Source: Castor canadensis (lineage: Eukaryota; Chordata; Mammalia; Rodentia; Castoridae). From it: DNA of 64,000 nt. Below, piece after piece: positions 24,000 through 36,264 of the stretch. The notes below the pieces were generated by a model. That model made no database searches and was not told the origin of the DNA. It was given only the letters and a program-made list of their open reading frames with translations. The position numbers were made by a program, and so were the translations under genes. The stretch is taken from positions 3,633,001 through 3,697,000 of the forward strand of contig NC_133400.1 in assembly GCF_047511655.1 (NCBI RefSeq), given 5' to 3'. Position 1 is the stretch's first letter; every line of letters begins with the position of its first letter.

Positions 24000-25090
24000 A
24001 AGACTGTCATTCTGACATAGGACAGATGTCCAGGTCAATGGCAAAGAATGGAGAGTCCTGAAATAAGCCCTCACAGAGGCCACTGAATATCTTTGAGAGG
24101 GGTGCCAAGACTGCTCGATGGGGACAAAAGAGCTTTTACAGCAAGTGGGGTGGGGACAACTAAAAGTCCACATGCAAAAACTAAAGCTGGACCCTGACCT
24201 CACACCACCTTCAACAGCTGAAGTGGATGGAAGACCTGAACATATAGCTAAAGCTGTGAAATGTAGAATAGACTGCAGGGAAAATCTTCATGACCTTGGA
24301 CTTGGTAATGCTTTCTTACAAATGACACAAGAAGGACAAGCAACAAAAGAAAAAAACATAAACTGAACTTCCTCAAAGGTAAAAAATTTTTTTGCTGAGT
24401 GCAGGTGGCTCACTTCTGTAATCCCAGCATTCAGGAGGCAGAGGCAGTGGGACTGCAGGTTTGAGGCCAGTCTTGATTACATAGTGAGTTCAAGGCCAGT
24501 GTGGGCTATAGTAAGACCCTTCTCCAAAAAAACAAAAAAAAAAAAGGGGGCCTGGCAGTTCCTAGCAACTCCTTCTCCTAGCTTTACGCAGTACACGAAA
24601 GAATTAAAAACATGTCCACACAAAACCTGACGTGAAATGCTCACGGTAGCATTGTTCATTATAGCCCCCCAAAAAAGTAGAAATAACCCGAATGTACATG
24701 AGAGGATTATGAACACAATGCGGTCTAGCCCCACACTGGAATACTACTCAGCCATAAAAAAGAATGAGGCAGTGACACTCGCTGCAACACCGAAGACCCC
24801 CGAAGACCTGATGCTGAGTGAAAGAAGCTGTACACAAAGGTCCCCCTTTGCAAGACTCGTCTCTATGAGCTGTTCAGAACAGAAAAATCTCACGACCGAA
24901 AGGCAGGAAATCTCGAGGCAGTTGGAGGAAAAGGAGGGGTGATCTGAGGTACTTGGTGATATTTCTTTTCCCGGTGATGAAACTGCTTGGGATGAGTGGT
25001 GGTGGTCACACAACTCCGTGAATCTACTGAAAAACATGAATCATGCTCTGTAACGGGCCGAGCTCCAACACTTTCACGAAAAGCTCGAAG
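24000..25090 (+). repeat. Degraded L1 (ORF2 3' part and beyond), interrupted by a B1
   Basis: 24,020-24,380 has the L1 ORF2 C-terminal series ('gggacaaaagagcttttaca', 'atggaagacctgaacatata', 'gacctt ggacttggtaatgc'). From 24,550 the old L1-type 'attgttcattatagc ... ggaatactactcagccata' follows. Stops and gaps break the frame; an 82-codon fragment at 24,118-24,366 is all that stays open. Confidence 0.75.
24394..24545 (+). repeat. B1 SINE
   Basis: 'gtggctcacttctgtaatcc', 'cagcattcaggaggcagagg' and 'ggccagtgtgggctatagta', with an A-rich tail, form a full-length B1-type unit. Confidence 0.9.
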
Positions 25091-26140
25091 CGCCCACTGA
25101 CTTTCTCTGTCCTTGTCACCGCAACTGCCCCCTCCCTGCCACACTCCTCTCCTCCCTCCCACAGAGCTCTGCCCCGCTCCACACTTTGGACACCCCCTTC
25201 CTGTTAGTGCACACGTCCTTCCACTCTAGCAACACCGAGGCCACACAGATCCCCCTCCCCTATAAGACATGCTGTCTGCAGATGGCGCTCAGCTGTCACC
25301 TGTCAACTCAGCCTCCCCAAGGTCATGCCCTTCCCAGGGTAGCCCATGCTGCCGCATACAGAGCTGACCATCTCAGCCCAGCTGGAGGCCATCCTGGCTC
25401 TATGGCTACGGGGGGTGGGGGGCAGGGGGGGGGCGTTGGGGGGGTGTGGATGACAATGTTGCAGCTTGACGCTCCCTGCCCATCCCGCTCCCTACAACAA
25501 ATGTCCACATGTCACTTCTACCACCGTGTCCCCTGGGGGTAGGGGGAAATTCGGTCCCTGCCAGTCACTCTCTCTACCCACGAACACATGGCACACGTGC
25601 CCAGGGCTAGGGGCTGGAGACTCCACAGTGGACAGAGGTCCCTTGTGCTCACGGCCCAGCGGGGAGACAGACATGGAGTTAGCACAGAGGGGCAGGGAAG
25701 GTGGACTCACCTCTCACTGTTGATCCCATGGAGGGCCCAGCCCAGCACAGACGCCTGGCAAGTGCCCTCTTGTCTTTGTCTTTCTCTACCACCACCCAGC
25801 CAGGGACAGGGACAAAGCATCACCACAGTTCCCGCATCTCCCAGAGAGCCATTTTGCCCCCAGGAGACAGTCAGCAAGGCCCGGAGACATCTGTTGTCAT
25901 GGCTGGGGCACTGCATGGAGTGGACAGAGCTCGGGGATGCTGTCATGCCAGACGGCACCCACCACAGGGCATGGTCCAGCTCCAAACACCCTCGGGGTGG
26001 GCTTGGGAAGCCCTCCAGAGAGCAGGCGGTTTTCAACTTCAATCCACAATCGAGTCACTTGGGGGCCATGTTAAAATGAAAGCTCCCAGGACTGCAAGCC
26101 TCTCTCCCAGACTAACAACTGAGTGTTTTCAATAAACACG
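25091..26140. other. Intergenic; no gene seen
   Basis: G-rich run (about 25408-25447) in otherwise unique sequence. No coding evidence. Confidence 0.5.
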
Positions 26141-26252
26141 TAAAGGGACAGAGAGACAGAGGCGGACAGAGAGACAGAGGTGGCTAGAGAGACAGAGGCG
26201 GACAGAGAGACAGAGGTGGACAGAGAGAGAGGCAGACAGAGAGACAGAGACC
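26141..26252. repeat. Short minisatellite (purine-rich, about 20-bp unit)
   Basis: About five copies of a unit of the form GACAGAGAGACAGAGGYGG, with small indels in the last copies. Confidence 0.9.
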
Positions 26253-26270
26253 TATAGATTAAAGAGTTCA

Positions 26271-26363
26271 GGCCAGTGGAATGATTCACGCAGTAGAGCA
26301 CCTGCCTAGCAAGTGCTTGGCCTTGAGTTCAAACCCCAATACTGCCAAAAAAAAAAAAAAAAA
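26271..26363 (+). repeat. ID-like SINE with A-tail
   Basis: 'cagtagagcacctgcctagc', 'ccttgagttcaaaccccaat' and a pure A run of about 18 define a young forward ID unit. Confidence 0.9.
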
Positions 26364-26742
26364 GGAAATCAATAAAATGAAGAGTTTACTTAAAACCTGT
26401 GTATTAAACCAACCCCTCACAGTGTGGAGCCTGACTCCAACAAACCCTGGGCAAAAAGTGTTCACAACAGAACGCTGAGGTATCTGTCTGTCTGTCTTTG
26501 AATCTGAACAGAGCATCATGGCCTGGCTTTTTCTGGCAGGGCCCTGACAGGTGGCTGGTGGAAACTGAGGAGAGCAAGCATCTCCTGCTCAAATTGCAGC
26601 CACGGGGTGATAACAGTGAGTTCCCAGAACCTGACAGACCTGGGTTTCATAGCCCAGTCTTCCAAACACCGCTCTGTGGACAGACAGCCCATACCAAAGC
26701 CCCCGACTCCAGGTTTGTGGCTGTTTTAAATATTTCAAAGAA

Positions 26743-26951
26743 TTTTTTTTTCAGTGGTACTGGAGTTTGAACTCAGGGCCAGGCACTTGTAGGCAGGTGC
26801 TCTACCATTTGAGCCACTCTAGCCCTTTTGTTTTTTAGGCTATTTTTCAGATAAGATTCACACTTTTTGCCCGGGGTCAGTCTCAAACTGTAATCCTTCT
26901 GTCTCCACCTCCTCAGTAGCTGAGATTACAGGTGTGCACCACCACACCTGA
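26743..26951 (-). repeat. Composite ID-like + B1-like SINE
   Basis: Reversed ID ('ggtactggagtttgaactca', 'tgagccactctagccc') followed by reversed B1 ('tcagtagctgagattacagg'). Confidence 0.85.
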
Positions 26952-27639
26952 CCTTTAAAGTTTTTAAAGCTAGCTCATTCAGGCAATAGTTTTAAGTCCA
27001 AATAAATGACACACGTCCCTCTTCTGGGTAAGTTCTTTGTTTTGTCTGTTTTGCCTCCAAACAGACAAAGATGTCCACACTCCATTCTTGGCAACTCTCG
27101 TTGCAGCGGTGTGTGTGGGGGGGCGGGAACAGATGCAGGTTGAGTCCTGGACCACATGTAGCACTAAAAGCTAGAACCTGCTCCCAGAGCCTGCTCTTGC
27201 CTCTCAGTCCAACCCATCTGTCCTGGCATCGTTAACCTCTCCAGAAGTGTGACCATGACCCTGAGGTCCAGTCTCCTCTTCCCAGCCATCTCCCCTCCCC
27301 TCAGTGTCCCTGCAGGACAAACTCACTCGGCAGACCCCTCTTTACAGGCGATTCTGGGGTGTGCGGGAAAGCCCACCTTGTCCCTCCCATGTGCTCTCCA
27401 GCCTATCGCCGTCAGCCCTGTTTACTCTCCTACAGGCCGGGTGGCACCTTACTGTTTTCAGAGCGGAGGTGGGGACCCTGAGGCCCAGAGTCTTGTGGCC
27501 TGTCTGAGGTGGCATGGCCAGAAAGGAGAGGAGCAGGGTAAGGTTCAGATGTTGGTGTCTGGTTGTGGAACAATGGCTGGCTTCACAGCGCTGGTCAGGA
27601 TATAAGCAGAGTTAGAACGACCCAGTCAGATGCCTCTGT
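26952..27639. other. Intergenic; no gene seen
   Basis: Unique DNA with a MIR-like patch near 27470-27520. No gene seen. Confidence 0.5.
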
Positions 27640-28790
27640 CACCACCTGTGCCACCAGCGGCCACAGGATCTCTTTACAAATTTGACAACACTGCAGCTTA
27701 TGTCCTCCAGGGCCCCCGGGGAACATTTGAACACAGCCCTCCACCTCTGTGAGCCCAGGCACACTACAGCCCAGTGCTGCTCTGTATCCCCTCCTCATGG
27801 TGCAAGAAAGAGCCCACTTCTATGGCCGTCACACCTATGCATTGTCCCTTGGCTCCGTCCCTTTGCACAGCCTGAACCACTGTCTCCACCTCCCCATCTC
27901 CTTTCTCCTGGATCTTCCTATTCTTCCACTTTCAGTTTCAATGACTCCTCTTTCTGGAATTCCTCCTGATTGTTCCAAGACTGACTCAGGTGTCCTCAGG
28001 GACTCCTGCAGTCCTCAGAGTTGTCCCCACTTTTTTTTTTTTCTTTCTTAAATACTTGTATTATTGGTCCTGTTGCTGATGGCCCCCTGAAGGCAAGGCC
28101 CTCTGACTCCTGCAGAGTTAGCCCCTTTGCTCTCCACCTCCAGGGCCACCTCCCTACCCATGGCAGCTTTGCCACCTCTTCCTAAATGATCACAGTTGCC
28201 CTCCCCTGGTTTCTGACCACCTGCCCTCCACCACACAGCCCAGTGGAGGCCTCAAATGTGAGTCAGACACACCCCTGCTCAGCCCATGGACTGTCTTCCC
28301 TGCTGCTTTTAGAATGAGGTCCACAGGAGGACCAGGCCCTGTGCTCTGCATCCTAGGGTCTCCCCTGCATCCGGCTCCCTCCACTGAGGCCTGAGGGTTG
28401 CCGTTCAGATCCCAGACCCCACCAAGCTGCTCCTGCCTCAGGACCTTTGCACAGGCAGTTCCCAATACCTGGAACAGTTCACAATACCCTGCTCCTTATA
28501 GGTCTGGTCCCTTCTTCCTGCCCAGCACAGACTACCAGAGCCCCCTCAGAAGCAAGGAGGCCTTGGATTCAGTGGGGACAAAGGGGCAGTGCCTCACTCC
28601 CTTTCTACCCCACCCCCCACTGTAATTACACATATTTACTGATTTGGTTTTGTTTTATTACTGACATTCCATGGACATGAAGGAGGTGGGAGGCTCTGTC
28701 GCACACACAGTTCTAAACCAGATAACCTGGCACACACCTTGACCCCAGAGGGACTCAGTCAGTATTTGTGACACAAATGAATAGACTAAT
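27640..28790 (+). repeat. L2 LINE remnants (probably two adjacent fragments)
   Basis: Two L2-like series occur: about 27640-28140 and 28195-28790. The second has 'ctgcctcaggacctttgcac', 'cagttcccaatacctggaac' and a 3' part reaching '...cagtatttgtgacacaaatg'. Both are diverged. Confidence 0.6.
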
Positions 28791-29319
28791 GAGGGGGGTG
28801 CAGGGCTTCGAGACCAGGCTCAGCCCTTCTGCCCTTGCTGACCTGAGGCCCTCCACCTCCCTTGTGACGGTTTCGTGGGCAGAAGAATCAATGCTTCAAA
28901 GCAAATAAACACAACACAAAGTGGCCTGGGGGTGGTGGTGAGGGTGAGCAGGTGGCTGTTAGAGGGAGCCACAGACAAATGGGTAGACAGAGGGCCAGTG
29001 CCCAGCCAGCTGGACTGGTGGGTTTGAGGCAGCTGCTGGAAGCCTCCCTGCTCAGCTGAGGCCTGGAAGGTCCCTTCCATCCCATGTCCCCTCAGAAGCC
29101 AATGCCCCCATCCCTGCCGCAGGAGAGCTTGAGGCTGCAACTGGATTGCAGGGGGCCATTAGGAAAGGGTGGGGCTCAGCTGCTCCCCACCCCATAACCT
29201 TCAGAAGCAGAGAGACTGGGCCTGTGTGAACCCTGGCATCCATTCAGGCTCCTGCCTCCTGCCCAGTGCCAAGGGGGGTCTTCAGGACGGGCTCCTCAAG
29301 CCAGAGGGAAAAAAAGTCT
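28791..29319. other. Intergenic; no gene seen
   Basis: Unique DNA; nothing recognisable. Confidence 0.5.
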
Positions 29320-29543
29320 TGAGAAAGAGAGGAAGGGAGGAGAGGAAAGGAAAGAAGAAAGGAAGGAGGGAGAGAAGAAATAAGGAAGGAAGGACAGAAA
29401 GAAGAGACTGAGACAGGGAGAAGAAAGAGAAAGAAGGAAAGGAAGGAAGGGAGAGAGGAAGGAAGGAAGGAAAGAAGGAAGGAAGAAAGGGAGAGAGGAA
29501 AGGAGGCAGGGAGGAGGGAGGGAGGGAAGGGAGGCAGAAGGTT
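29320..29543. repeat. Purine (GA/GGAA)-rich low-complexity tract
   Basis: About 220 bases almost free of pyrimidines on the plus strand, made of GGAA, GAAAG and GGAG units. It is capable of mirror-repeat or triplex structures. Confidence 0.93.
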
Positions 29544-31248
29544 GAAGAACTAATGTGCCCACCAGCCTTAATCAGAACCCCTCCCCTGCCCTGTCCCCGA
29601 GCCACCCCAGGCTGTGCTCTGGACCTGGCGGCCAGGCCTGCTGCTGGAAGGCCGCCTGTGTGCCTCGCCTCCCTTCTGGACAAGGCTGGTTACACAACGG
29701 CTCCAGCTCCATGGCTGCCATCCAGCAGTGGCTGCTCACATGGGGCAGTGGGAGGGAGAGGCGCTTCCCAGGCCCTGCCACCACCGCCCCCACTCCCATC
29801 AGCTTGGCTTGGAGTCAGCCCTGCAGCCTGGCTGGGCCAGAGTGTTCCCAGATGTGGTCGAGGGTAATAAAAGGCACACTGGTTCCTGTCAGCAGCTAGG
29901 AACTCCAGGAGGGGACCCCCAGCAGCAGCCCTGGCCAGATGTTTGCAACATGTGCTCTGGCGGCAGGCAGGGGAGGCCAGCACCAGGACAGCCCGGCGGG
30001 CCCACAAAGGACCGCACACGGATGTCCCTGTGCTCCTCACCTTGGACACATGGCAGCAGGGTGGGGGCCATGTGTCCTTAGGAGAAGACATACTCCCTTC
30101 CCCATCTGCCCTCCCAATGCGTTGGACTGGCCCTGAGTGTGGACTCTAGGGCGTCGGGGGAGCCAGGTTCACTCCGTGCCCTGCTCCGTGCTGTGGGACA
30201 CACCCCAGACTCCAGGGGACTTCTCCCTGACCTACCCCGGAGCTTCTGGGGGCAGGTGCCAATCTCAGTATTTTGCCCTGGCCCCTTGGCAACAAGGGAA
30301 GTCATGTGACCGTGCCCCAGCCAATCACAGGTCCCCATCTTCCTAGCCACTGTGTGATTGGTGCAGACATGGCATGGGACCGAAGAGGACCAGTCAAAGC
30401 CCTTCCCTGAGATCTTTCCAGGTGATGGAGGTGGAGGATGATCCTCCTTAGCAGCCATGCTACAAAGTCACTGCTGCTAGACTGTGGGTCCAGAGTGAGC
30501 TCAGCCGGCGCTGGCCAGCTGAGGTCCAGGGGAGGACATGAACACACAGGGTGACCCAGCAACCCTGAGCGCTGGAGCCCCGTGAAATCGGAGCAGCTGC
30601 TGGGGAGCTGGGCAGCTGGAGCCTCAAAGAGAGAGGAGGGGCTGTTCCCACGGGGTCACCCACCCAGCTGGTCAGCGGGCCAGTCAGGCCTCGGCAAGGC
30701 AGTGAGGGGCCACCGGAAGGGTCCCACCAGGACCTGCTTGGCTGGCCAGTTCAGGCAGGAAGTGAGGCCAAGCTGAAGCCGGTCCCGGAGGAAATCAAGG
30801 ATGCTTTCCCTCGGCCCCCCATCTGACCTCTCTTCATCCTGAACCCTCTTCCTTTTCTGCATATGCCTGAGCATCAAGAAGCACCTTGGTTCCTTCATGA
30901 CCACTTATCAACTCCTCCACAGCGGTGTAGAAAGTGTACCCTGGTCACTTTGAAGATGAGCAAACTGAGGGTCATTCTGTGACTGAGATATCTGTTAGTA
31001 ACTGACAGAGCTGAGGCCAGGGTGGGTGACCCCAGGCCAGGGCTCTTCCCTCACAGTGCTGTGGCTCCCACTGACAGGCTTGGCTGGGAGGCGAGGGGGA
31101 TGGGGGCCAGAAGGTTCCCAGGCTCTGCCCCTTCCCACCCTTTTCCCTATATTTGGAAACCTTGCAAACAACCCTGGCCTGACCATGGTCCCCGCCCCTG
31201 CCTTGGCCTCTATCAGAGCCAAACTCCAGGAGACATTTGTTCCCAGGT

Positions 31249-31273
31249 ACACACACACACACACACACACACA
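31249..31273. repeat. (CA)12 microsatellite
   Basis: Uninterrupted AC/CA dinucleotides. Confidence 0.95.
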
Positions 31274-31496
31274 GAGCAGGGTTTGTCCCAGGGCCATCCC
31301 AGCTCTTCCTGTCTAACGATCGATACTGAGGCAATGTCTACTCTGACCTCTGGCCCCCTCTGGGTACATTCCTGGATGAACCAGAGTCTGACATTGGGCA
31401 GGACATCGTCCCTCTGCCCAGCACACCCTTCCCCAAGGCCACACCTAGCATGAGCTGGAAGGGTGATCACCCACTGAGGCAGGAGGCTACCTACTC

Positions 31497-31625
31497 AATG
31501 TTGGAGGCAGGCACCCCTGGGTTCACATCCCCTCTTCACACTGTAGACTTTGCTGTGCTACCTTGCCAAGCAACTTAACCTCTCTGAGCCTCAGTTTCCC
31601 ATCTCTGCTTAGCAACTCTTGCCGT
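31497..31625 (-). repeat. MIR SINE remnant
   Basis: 'acccctgggttcacatcccc', then 'gcaacttaacctctctgagc' and 'ctcagtttcccatctctg', in MIR order. Confidence 0.7.
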
Positions 31626-33807
31626 AAGGACTGCCAAGCAAAGTCTGGGGGTGGTAGTGAATGACACCACCATCTTTGTGAATGACAAAGACATGCTCTT
31701 TGTCTGTTCTACCAATGGGTGCCACTGTCTCCAAAGCCACCCTGTGCTCCCATCCCCAAGGGAGCAGCTCTGGAAGGCTGGAGTGGAGGCAAGCAGAGGA
31801 CAGAACCACTGGGCCACAGGGAGGGGGCTGGGACCTGAAGGGGTGGCCACAGGAAAGGTGCGGCCGGAACCCAGGAGCCGAGCGGCAGCTGGAAGGAAGG
31901 AGTCGCCAGGTGGGGCCCGCCCTCACCCTCGCCCTCGGCAGGCAGCAGCTGGGCAGGAGGCCAGGCCATTTGGCAGGACTGGTCAGCCTCGGGAGACCCC
32001 GGGATGTCCTTCAGGACCGAGGGCCAAGCATTGTCTCTGATTACAAGAGGCTTTGGCCTGTGGCTTTCACACGGGTCATTGTGTGTCGGGCCTGTGGGAA
32101 CTGACCCCAGTCCCTTGGCTCAGTAGAATTTTGGGTCCTTGTGTGGGGGAAGGGAGGGGTTGACTTGCTTCTTTCCCACACCACTCATTCCTGACTTACC
32201 AGTAGAATGGGGAGAAGACCATACAAAATACATCCCTGTCTCCAGGAGCCCCCAGGGTGACCAAAAAGCAGGCTGTCACACTTGGAGTGATTGTACTGTC
32301 ACCTGATGTAAACACTGGTTTCTTTAGGAGCCCCTGGAGGAACACATGAACCAGCATGGGCAGGTGGGATGGTACCCATGGTAGGGAGCGAGACTAGAGG
32401 GGCAAAAAGGGAAGGAGTTCCAGTCTAAGGAAAAGCACGTGCAAAGGCCCTGAGGCAGGAGGACCCAACCAACAAACCGAGAACTGAGAGCCCAGGGGCA
32501 TGAGTGACCAGGAAGGGGGTTGAGAAGGAAGGTGAGGAGCAGGAGGCTGGGCTGTATGGCCATGCGAAGGGACTGGGATATGAATGGAGAGCATTGCTTT
32601 AGCAAGGTTTCATGCAGCCAGCAGGAGAAGGCAGGGATTCCACCCCTCTGAGCTGTGGCATTCCCCTTCTCAGGCTGAGGCGCTCTGCCCTAGGGGTCAG
32701 CAAGACCAACAGTGGCAGCCCCCAGCCAGTGGGAGACAGACAGCAGCTATGTGTCCACCATGTTGAGTGGGCCTGGAAGGACAGACAGGATTTAGATCCC
32801 CACCCCGAGACAGGAAGGGCAGAGGGTAGAGCAGGACCCCACCTGCATGTACACCAGACAGGATCCTGGAGTAAATCCACAGATGGAGAGCTTATGCGTG
32901 TCCCTCATGAATGGGGGCCCAAGTCACCTTCCCCTCTGCTCTCCCTCGGCCCCTCCTCCGGCCTCTGTCTCCTTGTCCCACGGGAAAGGAGGGGCCCCAG
33001 TCCCAGGACAACCCTGGGACTCTGGAGAGCTATGCTCCAGGGAGTGGCCTAATCCTGGGGGGTGAAGGTGCCACCCTGAGCCTCCCGTTCATTGCCTTTC
33101 AGGGGCATCAGGTATCTCTGGCCAACAGGGTTAAGAAGACCCTCCAAGAGGATGAGCAAGACACCAAGGGGCCTGGTACACAGCAGGAGCTCAATAAATG
33201 CTAGAGGGGGCTGCTCAGTCCCCTCTAGCAGCAGCCACTGGTCCACGATGAATGGGAGCAAAGAGGAGCCACTTGGGCCCCAGTGTCATTGCTGCTCCCC
33301 CCAAAACCCAGTCTGCCCCTCTCGGCAGGCAGATGTGCACACCCAGACACACGTGTGCACCCACAAACACATGCACACGGTCTCAAAATTTCCCTCTGCA
33401 AATTCACTCCTGCCTACCCAGGGCCTGGCCAGCTCTGCCTCTGTAAGTGTCCCTTCAAGGGTGACCAAGGAAGGTCACTCAGGTGAGTGATTACTGTCCC
33501 TTCCTTTCTGACCCCTCTTACTCATCGTGTCTAGAAACTGGGGTGGGGCCAAATCAGAGGCACTTAATCCTGGGGATGAAGTAGGTGGTGCCCAGGCTGA
33601 GGGGGGCAGTCTTGAGTTCAAATCCAATTACTCAGAAGGGCTATTGTGTTCGGTTGTTTCAGCTGCCTCCTGCACAAGGGGGCCACATCTAAGGGGATGA
33701 CATTCATGCTGTGGACATCTCTGAGACTCAGAAAACATTTTTTGTTGTTTTTTATCAATAGCTTTGTTGACTTGAACATGGGGTCTTTGTGTATCAATTG
33801 TGCAGAT

Positions 33808-34100
33808 TTATTTATTTATTTTGTGGTACTGGGGTTTGAACTCGGGACATACATCGTGAGCCACTCTACCAGCCCTTGTTTTGTGATGGGTTTTTTGGTT
33901 TGGTTTTGTTTTGTTTTGTTTCCAAAATAGGGTCTCTTGAACTATTTGTCCGGGCTGGCTTCAAACCTCAATCCTCCTGATCTGTGCCTCCTGAGTAGCT
34001 AGAGTTACAGGCGTGAGCCCCCAGGGCTTGGCTTCTTTTTTCTTTTTCCTCCTGGCCCTGCCCCAGGTGCTCTCTACCTCTGAGCCATCCCCAGCCCTAG
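33808..34100 (-). repeat. Composite ID-like + B1-like SINE, with an extra ID-like piece
   Basis: Reversed ID ('ggtactggggtttgaactcg', 'gagccactctaccagccc'), a T/G-rich spacer, then reversed B1 ('tcctgagtagctagagttac'). A further ID-like end follows ('tctacctctgagccatcccc'). Confidence 0.85.
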
Positions 34101-35357
34101 CACACCCATTCCCATCAAATCCGTGCGAGCGACTATCTTCATTGGTCCTGGCAGTTGTTACTAAAACACCTTTGGATGTGCTGCACTGTTGTGGGGACAC
34201 TAGTGACACTGTAACTTACAAATGCCTGTCTGGAGGCAGAGGCCCCTCCTGAAGCCTGCGGGGTCTGTCTCCCAGGCTGACCACTTGCCTGGCTGGGCAC
34301 ACTGAGGATGCCAGGAAGTGTAACTGAAGTCTGCCCTGCCCACCAGGTGTTTGGCAGGTACTTGTGATAACTGCCCTCTAGAATGCGGCACCATGGAAAT
34401 TTGCTCTGCAAAGAAGGGGGTGGGGAGTTGTCTTGGTGCCTTGGTTTACCCATTCTCAAAACTGGCCTCTGTACCCAAGATAACCAGCCGGGGAGGATGG
34501 ACTGTCATCACAGAGTTCTGTTCCTGCCTGGCCTGAAATTCTTGACTTTGAGTGTCTCCAAATTTGGTGCTGCCCAGAGCCTGGACCCCGTTTCCTGTCT
34601 CCCCCCAACCCCCAGTCCCTCTGACCTGGCCGCCAGAGGAGCCAACACTGAGGGGGCCCCCCAGAGACCCCAGAAGCTGCCCAAAGAGGAAATCCTCTTC
34701 CTCCTCTTATAGGCTGGACGCTACAGAATGTTTCTTTTTGGAATTTCTTGGCTTGCACATTGCAGAATGTTCTAGCCTTGGAGGCCACAGGCCCATCCCT
34801 CCTGGCCAGGCGATCTGCAGCCAAAGAAGGACTCAGGCCTCCCCTCCCACCTCCTCTGCCTCCTTGTTTCTTGCAGGCAAAACACGCCGTGCCAAGGAGC
34901 TGGCAGACCTCCCTGGACCTCACCGATCCCACCTCAGCTCTGCTCCTTTCTGTGGGATGGCAGGGTAACAGGGAAGGACAGCTCATGGCCCCCTGAACCA
35001 TGAAGGGCAGGGGACAGGAAGATCGGAAGGGCCACGTGGGTGTCCACCTTAGTCTCCAAGAGGAAAAATCCATCTTTTTATCCACTTAGCTCCTACCCTG
35101 GCCTTCTTGGCAGTGGAATAATTAAATATTCATGCCTTCTCCTTTCCCCAAGAAAGTGATAAGTCAGATTTCTACACACACGTAGAGAAAGTGCCCGAGG
35201 CGAGGGGCCTGAGCCAAATCTCAGTTCAAGACAAAGCCTTCGCTTCAATTTACGAATGAAAACAGCCTTCACCTTTGCCACCCGAGTTTCCTAGATACAC
35301 ACGGCCAGGACAATCTGAGAATTATGAGGCTCCAGGACCAATTAGGGCTGTTTGTGT

Positions 35358-35365
35358 TGACGTCA
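35358..35365. promoter_or_regulatory. Perfect CRE palindrome (TGACGTCA)
   Basis: TGACGTCA is the full CREB/ATF site. A forkhead-like TGTTTGT lies directly upstream (about 35350-35356). It sits in a repeat-poor stretch with GATAAG and TAATTA motifs. Regulatory use is inferred only. Confidence 0.3.
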
Positions 35366-36229
35366 AGTCTGGGGCAGTTTTCCCTTCCCTTGCAGTATTT
35401 ATGATACTGACAGATGCACAGGGAAAAATCCCAGCCCAGGAACAGGCCTGTGGGGCTGCGCGGGTGGGAGTGGCTGGAAAGCCTCTCCAGCTGGGCTGAG
35501 CTCCGATGTGCCACAGCTGCAAGAAGATAGGGAAAGAGAGCATTAATCAAGCACCTACTGTGTGTCAGCATGCGCTGACTTGGGTGGACGGCCACCCTGC
35601 TCTGCAGCTGAGGAAACTGAGGCACAACAGTGAGCTCTTCCCATTGAAGGGTGAGGTCAGCAGATCTGACTGTGATCCTCCTGCTCAAAGCCCACTCTGC
35701 TGTAGGGAACTCCATCTACCTAGGTCCTGAGTTCGGATGCTGGGCTCTGGCCCTCCGGAGGATTCCACCAGGAATCGAGTCTCTCCTGGGCAGGAGTCAA
35801 GACGTGGGACTGGAGGGAGCTGAAGGACCCCAACAAGAAGCTCAGTCCCTGCCTGACAGCCTCTGACAAAGTGCCTGGAGAGAGGCAGAGCTGCTGGGCT
35901 GGTCAAATGCTCCCCAAACCTCCACTTAAATATGCACGACTTCAGCGCCTGCTGTGTGCACAGTGATGAAGTGGTGATATAACTGCAGCCTCCTCCTTGC
36001 TGGCCCTGGAGCCCCAGGCAAGCAAGGGTCCCTCTGGACCTCAGTGTCCAAATTGCAAACTTGCTGTGCCAGTTAAAGTCACTTAAAGTCCTTATGCAGC
36101 ACGTATGCTCCCTGCACTGCTGTTTACCTGTGGGATTTCATAACATAACGATTGTCTACACGAAGGCACTGCACATGAAACCCCTCAGCACAGGCCAGGC
36201 ACGGGCTGTGACTCAGGAAATGGGAGTGC

Positions 36230-36263
<34 letters not shown>
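36230..36263. repeat. (ATT)11 microsatellite
   Basis: Uninterrupted TAT/ATT units. Confidence 0.95.

Positions 36264-36264
<1 letters not shown>

Larger units (their letters stand above)
29544..33807. other. Intergenic; no gene seen
   Basis: A (CA)n microsatellite lies at 31249-31273, a MIR at 31497-31625 ('cttaacctctctgagcctca') and an 11-bp-stem hairpin at 33199-33230. Otherwise unique sequence without a recognisable coding region. Confidence 0.5.

Noticed and set aside
24118-24366. 82-codon plus-strand frame
   Set aside because: It lies inside the degraded L1 ORF2 remnant and is a broken fragment, not a gene.
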